A stretch of DNA of 64,000 bases from Ustilaginoidea virens. Taxonomy: Eukaryota; Ascomycota; Sordariomycetes; Hypocreales; Clavicipitaceae. The position numbers and the translations under genes are program-made. Below the pieces are notes generated by a model. That model saw only the letters and a list, made by a program, of their open reading frames with translations, made no database searches and was not told the origin of the DNA. The stretch is from positions 4,774,501-4,838,500 of the forward strand of contig NC_057317.1 of the NCBI RefSeq assembly GCF_000687475.1. The letters are read 5' to 3'. Position 1 is the first letter of the stretch, and each line of letters opens with the position of its first letter. Shown one piece after another: positions 46,701 to 59,237 of the stretch.

Positions 46701-49299
46701 GCCTGCCATGCTCTGGTTGGGCCTGGCTGGCTCACCTCACCCGCAAGCAAGCGTGGTTACGGGGCGGAGTACAGTAGCTGGCCAATGGCTGCTGTTCTGT
46801 CCCCCGCAACCTGACTGGTCTGGTTGGGCTGCAACTTATTAATGTTGCAAGCCTCAATCTCAGTGCATTCCAAACTCACCGCACGTTGGCATGGGTCATT
46901 GGCCGTGTTGATGCATCTCGATGGTTGACCTCTTTTGCGCAGCCCTTCCAAGTTCGAACCTGTCTGGAGGTCGCTCGCTTGGCGGCCTAGGCGCTTCGCG
47001 CTTCGTCGTGCCTCGTGCAAAGAACAGGACTGGACCAGACGTTCGCGGCCAATCAAGAATGCCCTGCTCGCCTGCCTGCTGCCGCCCCAGTGCCTACAGC
47101 CGCCCGCCAGCTAGGTCCAGCGCCAGCCGCCCGCCGACCTGCAGGGATCTTGATGGTGGGGTTGATTGAATGTTAGGTACCTAGGAGGTACGTACCAGAC
47201 CAGACCAGACCTGACCTAACCTAAGTGTAAGGAGTACTCCGTACGTACCGGCCGTCGAAATGTCCAGTCAAACTTTTGTTCTTTGTTGCCCTTGCCCGCC
47301 GCATCTCCGCTGCGTCTGGTCTGTCTGGCACTGGAAGCGTTCGTTTGGAGCGTGCGGCCAAAAGGCATCAATGCAAGCCCAGGCCCGTGGAAAGATTAAT
47401 AATAACTGCCTTAGGTACCTCATCTACTGTATGTAGGTGGTTATTGACCCCACGTCATCCCCGTCAGTCCGTCCGAGGAACACACCACGTCGCTTATCTC
47501 ACGGAGACAGACGCTGGCTTGGCCGTCAAACCAAACGACTCGCGACCAAACTCTTTTGCTAGGAACGCAACCGCCGGCTCCGTGCTTGACCAGAGAGGGA
47601 GAGAGACCTGTAGTACTACGAACCATGAGGGGCGCGACAACTTGTTGCAAACTCTCAGCGACCCTGTTTCCGGCAAAAAAATCGCATGTGCGCGTTATCA
47701 GACACCGGGAACACTGCAAAGCAAAGTAAGGCCATGCAATCATCTTGGAGAACTCTGATCCAACCCGGACGACCAACTTCAATCCATCCGAGCGTGACCC
47801 TGGGACTCGTTGCTGAAGACAACGCAGCACGGGCGATATGGCGGCAGCTTATGATGGCGGATGATGCGCTCAACTGTAGACGGCCCCCGATATCGAATGG
47901 AAGGCGAATGGGTGAAGCAAGTTTCAGGGCGCAATCACCCGTACCGCGCACGCGCAGATGATTGTTCATCGCTCCGTGCATGTCTACTGGCCGGCGCACG
48001 ACAAAAGTAACGCTATTCATTGTATTGAACCGGGCTTGGACTGCGACGAGCGATGCAAGCACTAATAGTCGAACCCCCGGATCCAATGAAAGATGCCCAA
48101 TGTTCTCGAGACGGTGTTTCCGCATCAGGCGTCTTTGTCACCGATTTTTGCCATCTGCCCTATCCTGAACTGGGCTGGGCAGTCGATCCCGAAGCTTGCC
48201 GTATCAACTACCTGGCACACAACGGCGGGCGAGCATGAGGCCAGCGCGCAGCGCATTTGCCTGCCACTCGAATGTGGGTTTGGGCGGCACGCAAGAATAC
48301 GGTGTAGCGAAGAGGAGGGGGGTTCCGGATGGTGGTCGAGGAGGGGCCGGCCGCAAGAGGATGATTTCATCAAGTCGATCGCTTGTTTCGCCTCTGCATT
48401 CAATCAGGCTAGGGTATGTTACGGAGTACAGACAAGCTATCTAAATGATGCCAGGCGCTGTTCAGAACGACCTCCTGCGGCCCAGCTCCTGCGGCCCAGC
48501 TCCTGCGGCCCAGAACGCGCATTCGCCTGGCGGCGGCGACGGCCCGGGCGAAAGCGTCCGCAGTCATTGCTTGCTTCCCGACCTCGCTCCCAACCTCGCT
48601 CCCAACCTCGCTCCCGACCTCGCTCTCTGTCCTGTTTCCAAGACCCTGGCTACATGTACATGCATACATAGCACAGACGGAGAGAGCCAGGACTTTTTGG
48701 TGGTGGATCGGCACGTCCCCCCCTGCCAAGTCCCACTGGGGCTGCTTGGATTGCGACCATGTTATAAGCGCAACGGACCGGAGCAAAGGGGAGCAAAAAG
48801 CGTCGCCAACTAATCCCACAAGTCGCGGTCCTGACCCTGATACTGATACAGCCAACGCGCAAACAAGGCCGCCTCGATGCCATGCTTGGGCCGACCAGCC
48901 TTGGCCGACTGGGGTTGCCGTGATGAAGGGATGGATTGTGGGCAACAGGGCAAAGAACAAGCCCCTTTGGAAACACCATTTTAGTGGGGAGGGGGGGGGG
49001 ACTTTCTGCCGAGTAAAATCGAGGTTCTAGACCGATGAGTTGATGACGACCCAAGTAGGTAGACCTGATAAGCGAAACCTTTACAGACACGGGGCGTGGT
49101 GGCGCAAGGAAACTCTGCTGAACTCTGAAGCATATCTCATGTTTGCCCTGCGGAAGGATGCAACCATTGGCGACGGCGAAACTGGATTCTGCGGCGCGCA
49201 ACTTTTCATTGGCGAAGTTGGTACTGCGGCCCTCTGCTTTAGCACTGGCCCCCCCTCGTCTGGACAATGCGAATGAGATGGCGCAAAATGAGAATGAAG

Positions 49300-49332
<33 letters not shown>

Positions 49333-51305
49333 CGGGATAACCAAGGCCGTGGGCGCGGCGTCCACTGCACACGTTCTGCGACCAAAGGCCGCATGCCGGG
49401 CTTATTTCAATGAGTCAGAACGACATGTCCTCTGCGCGACAGCTCAATCACGCTTTGCTTTGCGGTCTTATTCCCGAGGGGCGGCATTCTCATTCTCGCA
49501 TCACGTTGATTTGCGCCCAAGCGGCGCAAGTTTCTCCGGCGGGCGGCTACGCGACGAAGAAAGAACATGGCCGTGGCCCTGAGAGCGAAGCCAACACCAG
49601 GAGCCGTGTGCGCCGTGTGCGCAGCTTGCGCAGCTTGCGCGACTCGCCAATCAAGCAAGGCAGCGGTTGGGGATGGGGGTTGGGGTTGGACAAGACAAAG
49701 AAAGACGAGCGTTTAGCGCGTGCGCAAAACTCGGCGCTGCGCAACTGGCGCATGCCGGGGTTACAAGTCGACCGCCGCGCGCAAGTCCTGCGCAAATGCG
49801 CCAACGGGGATGGGGTGACGTCGCAGCAACGCCTGCGAGGATGAGATGTCGCCGCGCTGACCGAAGCCTTTGCGACTGCCAAGAGACGATGGAAGACGAT
49901 GGATGCTGTACGGTTACTTGTGGATGCGGCGTTCGCCTGGCCGAGTTCCAAACGGCGCCTTGGCCTGAGAGCAAGCGAGCCCTGCCTTCCCTTGCCGTGC
50001 GGCCGCGCGAACTACACACGAGTTGCGCCTAGGAGAAGGAAGGATTTGAATGCGCGCCACACCGGCAGGCTCTTTGACGGGTTTGTCTTTTCGGCTAGCC
50101 ACGTTTGCGCCGTTGGATGACGGGAACCTCGAGGCAAGCTCCGTCCCAGCTTGCGCCGAGGTACGCCACAATTTGTTGTTTTTTTTTCACCCCTCTGTTT
50201 TTCGCATTGGGTGGTGAGTGGTGGCGCCGTGGCGGGTCAACTTGACTGCGACGGGGGCACGCACGCACGCACGCACGTCACGTGCCAGCGCGTAGGTTTC
50301 GGTGCGCGCGGCACTTGGCGGACGTTTGTGCCGGGCAGACGCGACGGGAAAAGCGGGCCAGCCATGGCACCCGTCCGGACTGGGACTAGCGCGAGGAGGC
50401 TTTCCGTCATTTTTCGCTGTTTTATTCCAGAAATGGCAGGGCAGGGCAGGGCAGGGCGGGCAGGACCCGCGATCTTGATCGTCCAGACGACCAGACGGCA
50501 AACAAGGCGCAGGAGAGGAGGGCGGACCCCGTTTCAGCTGTTTGTTGCCGGTCGCAGAAGTGGCGCCGTGCGATTCGTGCCTTTTTACCGAGCCGGCTGC
50601 CTTGGAGACGCGGGTTAGTCAGACGGTGTTGGCTGACGGCTTGTATCCCTACGGGTGTACTGTGTACTGCGTACTGTACGGGCTACGGGCTATGGATGGG
50701 GTGCCGTACCGTCTGGTACCATGTTGCTCCGTACGGCCCGGTAGGTCTGGGTGGGGCGGGGGGAGACGTCCACAGGACCTGCCGGAAAGGGCTGGGCTTG
50801 GGGCTGGGGAGCAGCTGTCAACTTGGGTAGTCTCGTGAGTTGTCTGGTGCGGTAAACAAACAAATAATAACAACAACAACAACAACAACAACAATAACAA
50901 CAGCAACAACAAGAACCACCCCCAAGCCATCAACTTGCAACCCGATAGATTGACGGCTCCCATTGCCGCAGGCAAGTGGAGCTGTGGAGTCAATTGGATA
51001 TGCTGCAACTGCATGCATGATGATGGCCGCGGGTGCCCATGGCGACGGGCGAGCCGATGCCATGTGCTCTGCTCTGCTTTGCTTGGCTCGGCAGCGTCAA
51101 TGTTGTCAAGCCCAAGCCTCACTCACCCACATACCTCCTCTGCTCACGCAGCACGTCAAGTCACATGGCTGCCGTGAATTTCTGCACGGCTTTGTTGTTG
51201 TTGTTGTTGTTGATGTTGTCTCGGTTGCCTCGCCATGCTTTTTTGTATTTTGCCGACCTTGCACGTTTTGGCACCAGACTCTTTTATTTCACTTTGAACG
51301 CAGAA

Positions 51306-51340
<35 letters not shown>

Positions 51341-51997
51341 AACAGCATTCCCAAGTCGCGCCGCATCATCACCACCGGCAGGCATCTTTGATCTTTGCCC
51401 TGCCCATTGTCTCGTGCAAAGCCCGAGAGTTCTTGTCCAGGGGACTTGTTGGGGATCTGCCAGGCATTGATGTTTTAAATTGGCGAGATTGAATCTACCA
51501 GGCCAGACCACTGCCTGTGACCACTGCCAGTGACCACCGCCAGCGACCACCGCCAGCGACCACCGCCAGCGACCACCCCCAGTCACCACCCCCCAGCAGT
51601 CACCATCATCAGTGGCCGCCCCAGCCAGAAGCTGCTGCCGTCGCTCATGTCAACGTCCTTTTCCTTGCTTTTTTCTTTTGCCCCCTCGCCTGCTCACCTT
51701 GGCTTCACGACCGAAAAGACGTTAGCCTGGATACATACATACCGCGACATCATCCCTTTTTCTCGGCCTCCCTTCACCCAGGGCTCACTTGCGCACCGAT
51801 TGCACAGGCAAACACAGCGGCCCATTCCCATTCCCAGTCGTCCCAGTCCCAGTCCCAGTCCCAGTCCCGTTTTCCATTTCCGCTTCCATTTCCGCTTTCA
51901 GGTACGTTGCAACCTCGCGCGTCCCAAAAACAATCCCCCCATCACATCACCACCTCCCTTCACATCACATCACCACCATTACATCACACTGGTGACT

Positions 51998-51999
<2 letters not shown>

Positions 52000-52044
<45 letters not shown>
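52000..52044. repeat. Poly-T tract (about 45 T)
   Basis: An uninterrupted T-run about 600 bases before the cyclin B start, within its upstream region. Confidence 0.85.
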
Positions 52045-52046
<2 letters not shown>

Positions 52047-52624
52047 ATGCAACTACCATATCCCGCCCGTCTTGCACCTGCCCGTTTGGCATCCTCTTAA
52101 TTTCTTCACTCGTCTTTGCTAATCTTGGATGGTGTTTTTCTTTTTTTTTAATACATCAGCTTGTAGGAAAGGCCACGGTGCTTTCATCCCATCAGCTACC
52201 GCGGCGTGTGCAAGTCTCAGCATTCGTGTTCCTCTCGACGATTTACTACAGGCCAACTACAGGCCAAAGGGGGAAACAAACACAAGGAAAAGAGACAAAA
52301 TAAAAAAAAATAAAAAAAAAAGGAGAATAGAAGAAGGGCGGCATCCTCCCCAAACGCAAAGAGGTTGCTTCATCATCCTTTTTATTTCATCGTCCATTGA
52401 TCGGATTTCATCTTCTCTTCTCCTTTTCGCATGATAGCCTCCACTCGATCGGTACGCAATCGACAAGACGAGGGCTACAAGCTCGACTCTCCCTGACGAG
52501 AATTGCTTGTCAAAGCTGAGCTTCGCGCCCTCGAATAAGATTCGCCCAATATCCTTACGCGGCACGCCTCGTTGTATTCGTTTTCCTCCATCCATCCCCT
52601 TGTTCTCTCTTTGCACAAAGGACC

Positions 52625-54970
52625 ATGGACGCCAGAGTATGTTACCTCGGGCACTCGCAATCTCCTTTCCCCTTGTCGCTGCTCCACGCAGCTGCCCTTC
52701 TCTTTTTATTTTCCCCCTTCCTCCTCCCCTGCTGTATCTTGCTATACAACCATCTCGAGGTGTCTGCTAATCATGCATTCTTCACGCTTCTAGCCCTTTC
52801 GACCACGCGGCACCGAAAACGCCTTACAGCCTATCCATCATAGACATAAATCAACCGGCAACCTGACAATGGCTGCGGCGGCCACTGTCACGGCTGGTTT
52901 TCGCGGCCCGGCGAAACGGGCTGCCTTTGGCGACGTGACCAACACCAAAATCGTGCTCGGTAAAAGTCAAGACGGGAAGCTTGCCAAGGTGCAGACAGCT
53001 ACCGGCCTGGTGAGCGCCGCCTTGATCAACAAGGAAAATGCCCCCTATAGCCGAGGAGGCAAGGATTCCTTTGCTGCCCGTCCCGCACAACGACCGAGCG
53101 CCGCATTATCAAGTAAGCCCGGCGTGGTCATGATTTCTGAACCTGGCAGAAAGCAGCCGGCAGCTGTTGGCGTCGTTCACGACGTCAACACTGCAACATC
53201 GATGGCGCTGGCAAGCGCCGGGAACCCGGCTGCCGGCCTCGCGCGACCTCGAACCGCGAATGCACTGGGTCGAGAGACTATTCTGCCTGCCGCCTCGGTT
53301 TCCTTTGACGCTCCGCCCTTGCAACCACGCCATCACAAGAGTCAGCCACATCTCAAGCAGCAGCAAAGACAACCGCCGCTGCTTCGCCGAACGCAAAGCA
53401 GGCAATTTGAGATGGTGGACCTCCCCGCCGACAAGGCAACCAGGTCAGCCGTCTCTACAGATCCGGGTCGCGTGCCGTCCCGAATCGCCGAGGAGCAAGC
53501 CGCTTACGATGACCTTTCCCACGAGCTGGATCAAGACGAGCTGCTGCACCACGTGAATCATGCTGACGGCTACGCCGGGATTCACCCGAGGATGCATCAC
53601 ATTTCAGAAGAGGCGCAACAACACATTCACGTCGTCCCATCCAAGGAGTCCCAGACGCAGGCGCTTTCGGAACCCGAGGAGTACTGGGATGAGGAAGAAG
53701 ATGACGACTACGAAGACCAAGACCAAGCTTACACCACTGCCCATTCCTTCCGCTCCCAGAACCTCACCACAGGTGGCGTCACCACCATTCTCGCTCCTCG
53801 AGTTACGACCAAAGTGCAGCGTGAGCTGGAAGAAGCAAAGCTACAAGTTCAGCAGACTCGATCGCTGGACGACATTGAAGAGGAGATGTGGGATGTCAGC
53901 ATGGTTGCCGAGTATGGAGAAGAAATCTTCGAGTACATGCGTGAGCTGGAGGTATGTGCGGTTTTGTCCCGTCTTTTTTTTCTACTTTTTTTTTTTTTTT
54001 TTGCATTTTCCCTAGCATTTACCCTCTGGTCGGTCTGCTAACTGATTCCTTTCTTTTTGCATGTGCAGATCAAGATGCAGCCAAACCCTCATTACATGGA
54101 GATGCAGACAGAGATCCAGTGGTCTATGCGCTCTGTCTTGATGGACTGGCTGGTGCAGGTTCACAACAGGTTTAGCTTGCTGCCAGAGACTCTTTTCCTC
54201 ACGGTCAACTACATTGACCGGTTTCTGTCGTGCAAAATCGTGTCGATTGGGAAACTGCAGCTGGTTGGTGCCACCGCCATCCTAGTCGCCTCCAAGTACG
54301 AGGAAATCAACTGCCCCTCGCTCGACGAGATAGTCTACATGGTGGACGGCGGCTACACGACGGAGGAGATTCTCAAGGCCGAACGATTCATGCTGAGCAT
54401 GCTGAGCTTTGAACTTGGTTGGCCAGGACCGATGAGCTTTCTTCGCCGAGTGAGCAAAGCCGACGACTACGATCTCGACACGCGCACGCTGGCCAAATAT
54501 TTCCTCGAGCTGACCATAATGGATGAGCGTTTTGTGGCCTCGCCCCCGAGCTTCTTGGCCGCAGGAGCACACTGCCTGTCTCGGCTGGTTTTGAAAAAGG
54601 GCGACTGGGTACGTGGTGCAAAGGGTGGGAGAAGAATGATGTGGCAGATTCGGGTTGCTGACTTTTGTTTTGAAAATTCCAGAGCAAGGCGCACGTTCAC
54701 TATTCGGGGTACACCTGGACCCAACTACGGCCGCTTGTAACGATGATGATTGAGTGCTGCGAACAGCCTCGCCTTCACCATGCCGCCGTGTTCGAAAAGT
54801 ATCAAGAAAAGAGGTTCAAGGAGGCTTCGACGATTGTTCAGCACGCCTTGGACGCGGGCTTCACGCTGCCTCACCACAGCGTCCCGATTCGACCTCTCCG
54901 CGCGCGGGTCGAAGACGTGCCCGACGCGCTTCAGTATCCGAGCAGCTTGCTCGTGTCCACTGAGGGCTAG
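52625..54970 (+). CDS. G2/mitotic B-type cyclin
   Basis: Activates Cdk1 for entry into mitosis. The gene most likely starts at the ATG at 52625 in a 12-nt coding exon (MDAR). A 157-nt intron (52637-52793, donor GTATGT, acceptor CTTCTAG) leads to PFRPRGTENALQPIHHRHKS, then MAAAATVTAG at 52869. This first part reads in frame and resembles the N-terminus of other fungal B cyclins, so starting at 52869 would lose it. Total 665 residues in four exons (52625-52636, 52794-53951, 54069-54608, 54683-54970). Destruction signals are visible: a D-box-like RAAFGDVTN and a KEN box in NKENAPYS. The cyclin box begins MRSVLMDWLVQVHNRF and contains ETLFLTVNYIDRFL and ASKYEEINCPS, with a C-terminal cyclin fold to LLVSTEG. 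A counterpart of Aspergillus NimE is likely. Confidence 0.94.
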
Positions 54971-55524
54971 GCATGACGAGCGCGGCGCGAGTTGTACATG
55001 TTTCCCACTTGTCGAGACCCCGCCTGTTTTTTGCACATAATATACAGCATGGCCAGCTGCGGAATGCTTTCTGTCGGGATTTGGGATGGAAAGGCAAGCT
55101 GGAGCGTGTCACCAAACTTATTTAATCCGCATCACGTTATACCCACATGTATGTTGGCGGGAGCAACTGCAGACGAAAGTTTGCTCCATCAGTGACTAAT
55201 AGGAACTGCTGCCGGGTCCTCTGCAATTGACACTTGACGGCTCTCGAAACGCAGAGGATTCGTCCGACAGCGTTTGGCCCCTTTTCCTCTTTTCCTCTTT
55301 GCCTGTTCTTTTTTACCTTTTTTTTTTTTTTTTTTTTTTACGAGATACATGACTTTTTCTGCATTGTCTTGTTGCAAGTTTTTCTCGGTACCGCTTGGGC
55401 CAAGAAGATGGTTCTGCATTTCACCTTTTTCTTCACCTTTTTTTTTTTTTCTTTTCTTTTTTTCTTCTTCTTCTCGCTTACCATTTCTGGCGTTTCCGGG
55501 CTTGCTGTTACACGTGACGGACCT

Positions 55525-55571
<47 letters not shown>

Positions 55572-56842
55572 CTTTTTTTCTTTTTTTACTTGATATGTTA
55601 TTTCAGAAGAAGAAAGAACTGGCTGTGGAAGGGATATCCCGTGTTGAAACTGAACAACGTGGAGTGAAGTGTCTTTATTTCCCGGCTCATAGATGGATTC
55701 TGGCCCTTGTTGAGGATTACTCTGTATTTTCAATCAGCATGCAAGCTGGTGCATCCGAGCTGGTGCGTCCGAGCCGGCTCATATGACGATACCGGATTTA
55801 CACCCTTGTTGATCATTACTCTTGTGTATTTTCAATCAGCATCCGCGCATCCAAGCCAACCTCGGCTCCCTCCGCCGGCAATGTCCTACACAGACATCAG
55901 CGAGGCAACAAACGATGGGGGTTCATCGGCAATGGCACGTTGCGGCCGGTGATGTTGAGGCGAGCATGGACTTACACGGGCAATCGTTTGTCCGCGACAC
56001 GTGCCTTGCTCCCCCCCCCCCCTGGCAGGTCCGCCCGCACAAGCCACTTGTTAAGTCTACAGCAGAAGTTTGTTGCCACACAATCCGATTGTCGCCGGGG
56101 CCACACTCCTTCAAGCCTCCCGCGCCGCCATCCGCATCCAGGAGAAAATTTTCTCCCCCGTGCCTCGTTCCGCTTGCCTTTGTCTGCCTGCCTGCCTGCG
56201 TTTGTCCGCCCTCGCGCCGCCTGGACGTCGTCGCATTGCGTGCTTCTCGCGTTCGAATCCTTTGCAATCGCTGCACTACCTGGCCTTGCGCGACTTTTCG
56301 ATTGTTTGGAGCAGTTTATTTTTTATTTTTTATTTTTGCTTTATTTTATAAATTCCCCCGTGACTGGACCCGCCTGCTCGGTTCCGTGTCCCCTCGACTA
56401 GCGAATAGCAGCAGACAAGGGAGGGAAACCCCGTCCTCCTGAGCCCACTTCTGCCAAAAATCCAATTGACAGATCCTCCCTACCTATGGTTCTCCATCAT
56501 CGGAGAAAACAAAAAGAAAACAAAAGACAGGAGAGGGGATCCGTTCATTTATCCTAGGCACGCGCCGCGCTCGTTTACCTTGGCCATCGTCTACGGCTGC
56601 AGAGAAGAAGCGATCCGGTTGATGCTCTGCTCCCTCGAGGGTTTCCTGATTTGGACTTCGGCTTGCTCTTAGGTGTCCAGTTTTGGGTACCGACACGTTA
56701 ACCGACGAGTGGATTTGGCTGCGACCTTGGATAGATCTCTTGCACGTCAAAAGAGAAGAAGAAGAACCAAAAAAAAAAGAAAAAAAAAATCAATTCTCAC
56801 CCTCCCCCACGCACGCACGTCCATCCTCGTGACTCCTTCATC
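54971..56842. other. Intergenic between cyclin B and AGC1
   Basis: 1.9 kb without a supported gene. Contains T-runs at 55319-55339, 55439-55450 and 55526-55571 (46 T). A roughly 25-bp motif (TTGTTGA..ATTACTCT..GTATTTTCAATCAGCAT) occurs twice, at 55707-55741 and 55808-55842. The 3' end is the AGC1 leader. Confidence 0.6.
55526..55571. repeat. Poly-T tract (46 T)
   Basis: The longest homopolymer in the window; an uninterrupted T-run followed by further T-rich sequence. Confidence 0.85.
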
Positions 56843-59237
56843 ATGGCCAGTCCTTCGGCGGTGATCAAGGAAGCTGTCAAGGAGACGCTCGTGGGCTCCG
56901 AGGTCGAGGAGCCGGGTGCTCAGCTTTCGGCGCAGAGCAGAGCGCGCTTCAACGCGCATGCTGTCAATGACCCCGAGACGGGCGAGCTGTACATGGGGCA
57001 GGACGAGTTTATCAATGCCATTGCGCCCAAGGACGAAGATTATGTGAGTGTCGCGAGGCTTCCGTGGGGAAAATAAGGGAAAGGAAGAGGCGAAAAAAAA
57101 AGAAAAAAAAGAAAAAAAGAAGGAAAAAGAACCGCAGAACAGACAAGAGTGTCTGGGCGGAGCAAAAGGAAAAGGCAAAACGTTTGGTTTCAAAAAATTC
57201 TTACACTGGCGTGAATGGGACAGCACAAAATCAAGCGAGACCAGTACTCGATCCTCTTCCGCGTCGCCGACAACAAGGGCTCCGGACGCGTCAGCCTGAC
57301 GGACTGGGGCGTCTTTGAGAACCTCTTGCTGAAGCCCGATGCCGAGTACGAAATCGCGTTCCGCGTCTTTGACGTCGACCGCACCGGCGACGTCAAGTAC
57401 GACGACTTCCGACGCCTCTACGAGCTCAACAAAGGCCCCGACAGCATCCCCTTTGACTGGGACTGCGAGTGGGCCAAGCTGTACCTCGGCAGCAAGAAGA
57501 AGCGCCACAGCCTGAGCTACCCCCAGTTCTCGCAGATGCTGCGCGGCCTGCAGGGCGAGCGCATCCGCCAGGCCTTCCAGCTGCTCGACAAGGACGGCGA
57601 CGGGTACATCGACCCGGAGGAGTTTGAGCGCATCATCCGCGAGACGTCCAAGCACAAGCTGTCGGACCACGTGCTCAACAACCTGCACACGCTCTGCAAC
57701 ATCTCGACCGGCAGCAAGATCTCCTACGCCAACGTCCGCGCCTTCCAGAACATGATCCAGGAGATGGACCTGGTCGAGCTCATTGTGCGCCGCGCCCTCG
57801 CCAAGAGCTCCGACGGCAAGATCACCCGCGCCGAGTTTGCCCACGAGGCCGCCAAGGTCACGCGCTTCTCCCTCTTCACCCCCATGGAGGCCGACGTCTT
57901 GTTCCACTTTGCCAGCCTGGACGAGCCCTCGGGCCGCCTGAGCCTGCGGGACTTTGCCAAGGTCCTCGACCCCTCGTGGCGGAGCCCCATGTACGAGGCG
58001 GACGAGTCCGGGCCCGGGCTCAAGCCCGCCGCGGCGGCCAAGGGCTCTCTCCTGAAGGGCGCCGCCGAGTCGGCCTACAACTTTGCCCTGGGGAGTCTGG
58101 CCGGCGCTTTCGGCGCCTTCATGGTGTACCCCATCGACCTGGTCAAGACGCGCCTGCAGAACCAGCGCGGCGCCCAGCCCGGCCAGAGGCTGTACAAGAA
58201 CTCGATCGACTGCTTCCAAAAGGTGTTCCGCAACGAGGGCCTGCGAGGCTTGTACTCGGGTGTTTTGCCGCAGCTGGTTGGCGTGGCTCCCGAAAAGGCC
58301 ATCAAGCTGACCGTCAACGACCTTGTGCGCCGGCACTTTACCGACAAGCAGGGGCGCATTCCGCTGAGCGCCGAGATTCTGGCCGGCGCCAGTGCCGGAG
58401 GGTGCCAAGTGGTGAGTAGTTTGGATGAAACTTTTTTTTTCTTCCTTACTTTTCTTTCTTTCCTTCTTTGTTTCCGGAATATCCCCCGGCTAACCTACTC
58501 TCCAGGTCTTCACCAACCCCCTCGAAATCGTCAAGATTCGTCTTCAGGTCCAGGGCGAGGTGGCCAAGTCGGTCGAGGGCGCCCCCCGGCGGTCGGCCAT
58601 GTGGATCGTGCGCAACCTCGGGCTGGTCGGCCTCTACAAGGGAGCCTCGGCGTGCCTGCTGCGCGACGTGCCCTTCTCCGCCATCTACTTCCCCACGTAC
58701 AACCACCTGAAGAAGGACTTTTTCGGCGAGTCGCCCACCAAGAAGCTGGGCGTGCTGCAGCTCCTGACGGCGGGCGCCATCGCCGGCATGCCGGCGGCGT
58801 ACCTGACCACGCCGTGCGACGTCATCAAGACGCGGCTGCAGGTCGAGGCGCGCAAGGGCGAGGCCTCGTACACGGGGCTCCGGCACGCCGCCCGCACCAT
58901 CTGGAGGGAGGAGGGCTTCACCGCCTTCTTCAAGGGAGGCCCGGCCCGCATCTTCCGGTCCTCGCCGCAGTTCGGCTTCACCCTCGCCGCCTACGAGGTC
59001 CTGCAGAACGTGCTCCCCATGCCGGGCAGGAGCCGGGACGACGAGGCGTCGATGCCGACGACCCTGGCGGCCGGCCCGGGGCCCGGCGGCCCGGACTCGT
59101 CGTCGCCCTTGTCGCGCAGCAGAAACGCCCTCAAGATCATCCTGGACCTGGACGAGGACTTTGGCCGCGCCAGGATCCCCGACGCCAGGACCTGGAAGGG
59201 ACTGCCTAGGGCTATCGGGGGTGGCGGGAGCCCATGA
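56843..59237 (+). CDS. AGC1: Calcium-regulated mitochondrial aspartate/glutamate carrier
   Basis: An inner-membrane antiporter that exchanges matrix aspartate for cytosolic glutamate, supporting the malate-aspartate shuttle. Three exons (56843-57043, 57224-58411, 58506-59237) give 706 residues. The N-terminal half has EF-hands of the aralar/citrin type: [38 protein letters not shown] and the canonical [13 protein letters not shown], plus weaker pairs further on. The carrier half has three repeats with the PxD/ExxK/R signature: [22 protein letters not shown] and [11 protein letters not shown]. The matching [30 protein letters not shown] and [19 protein letters not shown] segments are present. 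The C-terminal extension after the last helix (Gly/Pro/Ser-rich, then [19 protein letters not shown]) is longer than in animal homologues. Calcium sensing on the intermembrane-space side is known for the family. Confidence 0.96.

Larger units (their letters stand above)
43490..52624. other. 9.1-kb gene-free divergent region
   Basis: Between the Zn2Cys6 regulator (-) and cyclin B (+). No supported gene is seen. Contents in order: a G-run at 43580-43599; (GT) tract 43676-43746; CAGCGTC and AATC repeats 44636-44688; a 12-bp GTCGAGGGCCAC repeat 44781-44813; CTGA tetramers 45327-45353; A-run 45816-45836; TACGGAGT/CCTAGG palindromes 46197-46240; GCGCA repeats 46384-46409; GTC triplets 46433-46460; 15-bp GCGGCCCAGCTCCTG repeat 48475-48515; 12-bp CCTCGCTCCCAA repeat 48582-48626; A31 at 49300-49330; a GCGCA-dense block 49500-50160; AAC triplets 50866-50911; 13-bp CCACCGCCAGCGA repeat 51520-51590; and T45 at 52000-52044. 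All larger frames are artefacts of these repeats. Confidence 0.55.

Noticed and set aside
56240..56275. GTTCGAATCC T-loop-like string
   Set aside because: The flanking bases do not pair as a T-stem and no other tRNA arms are present.
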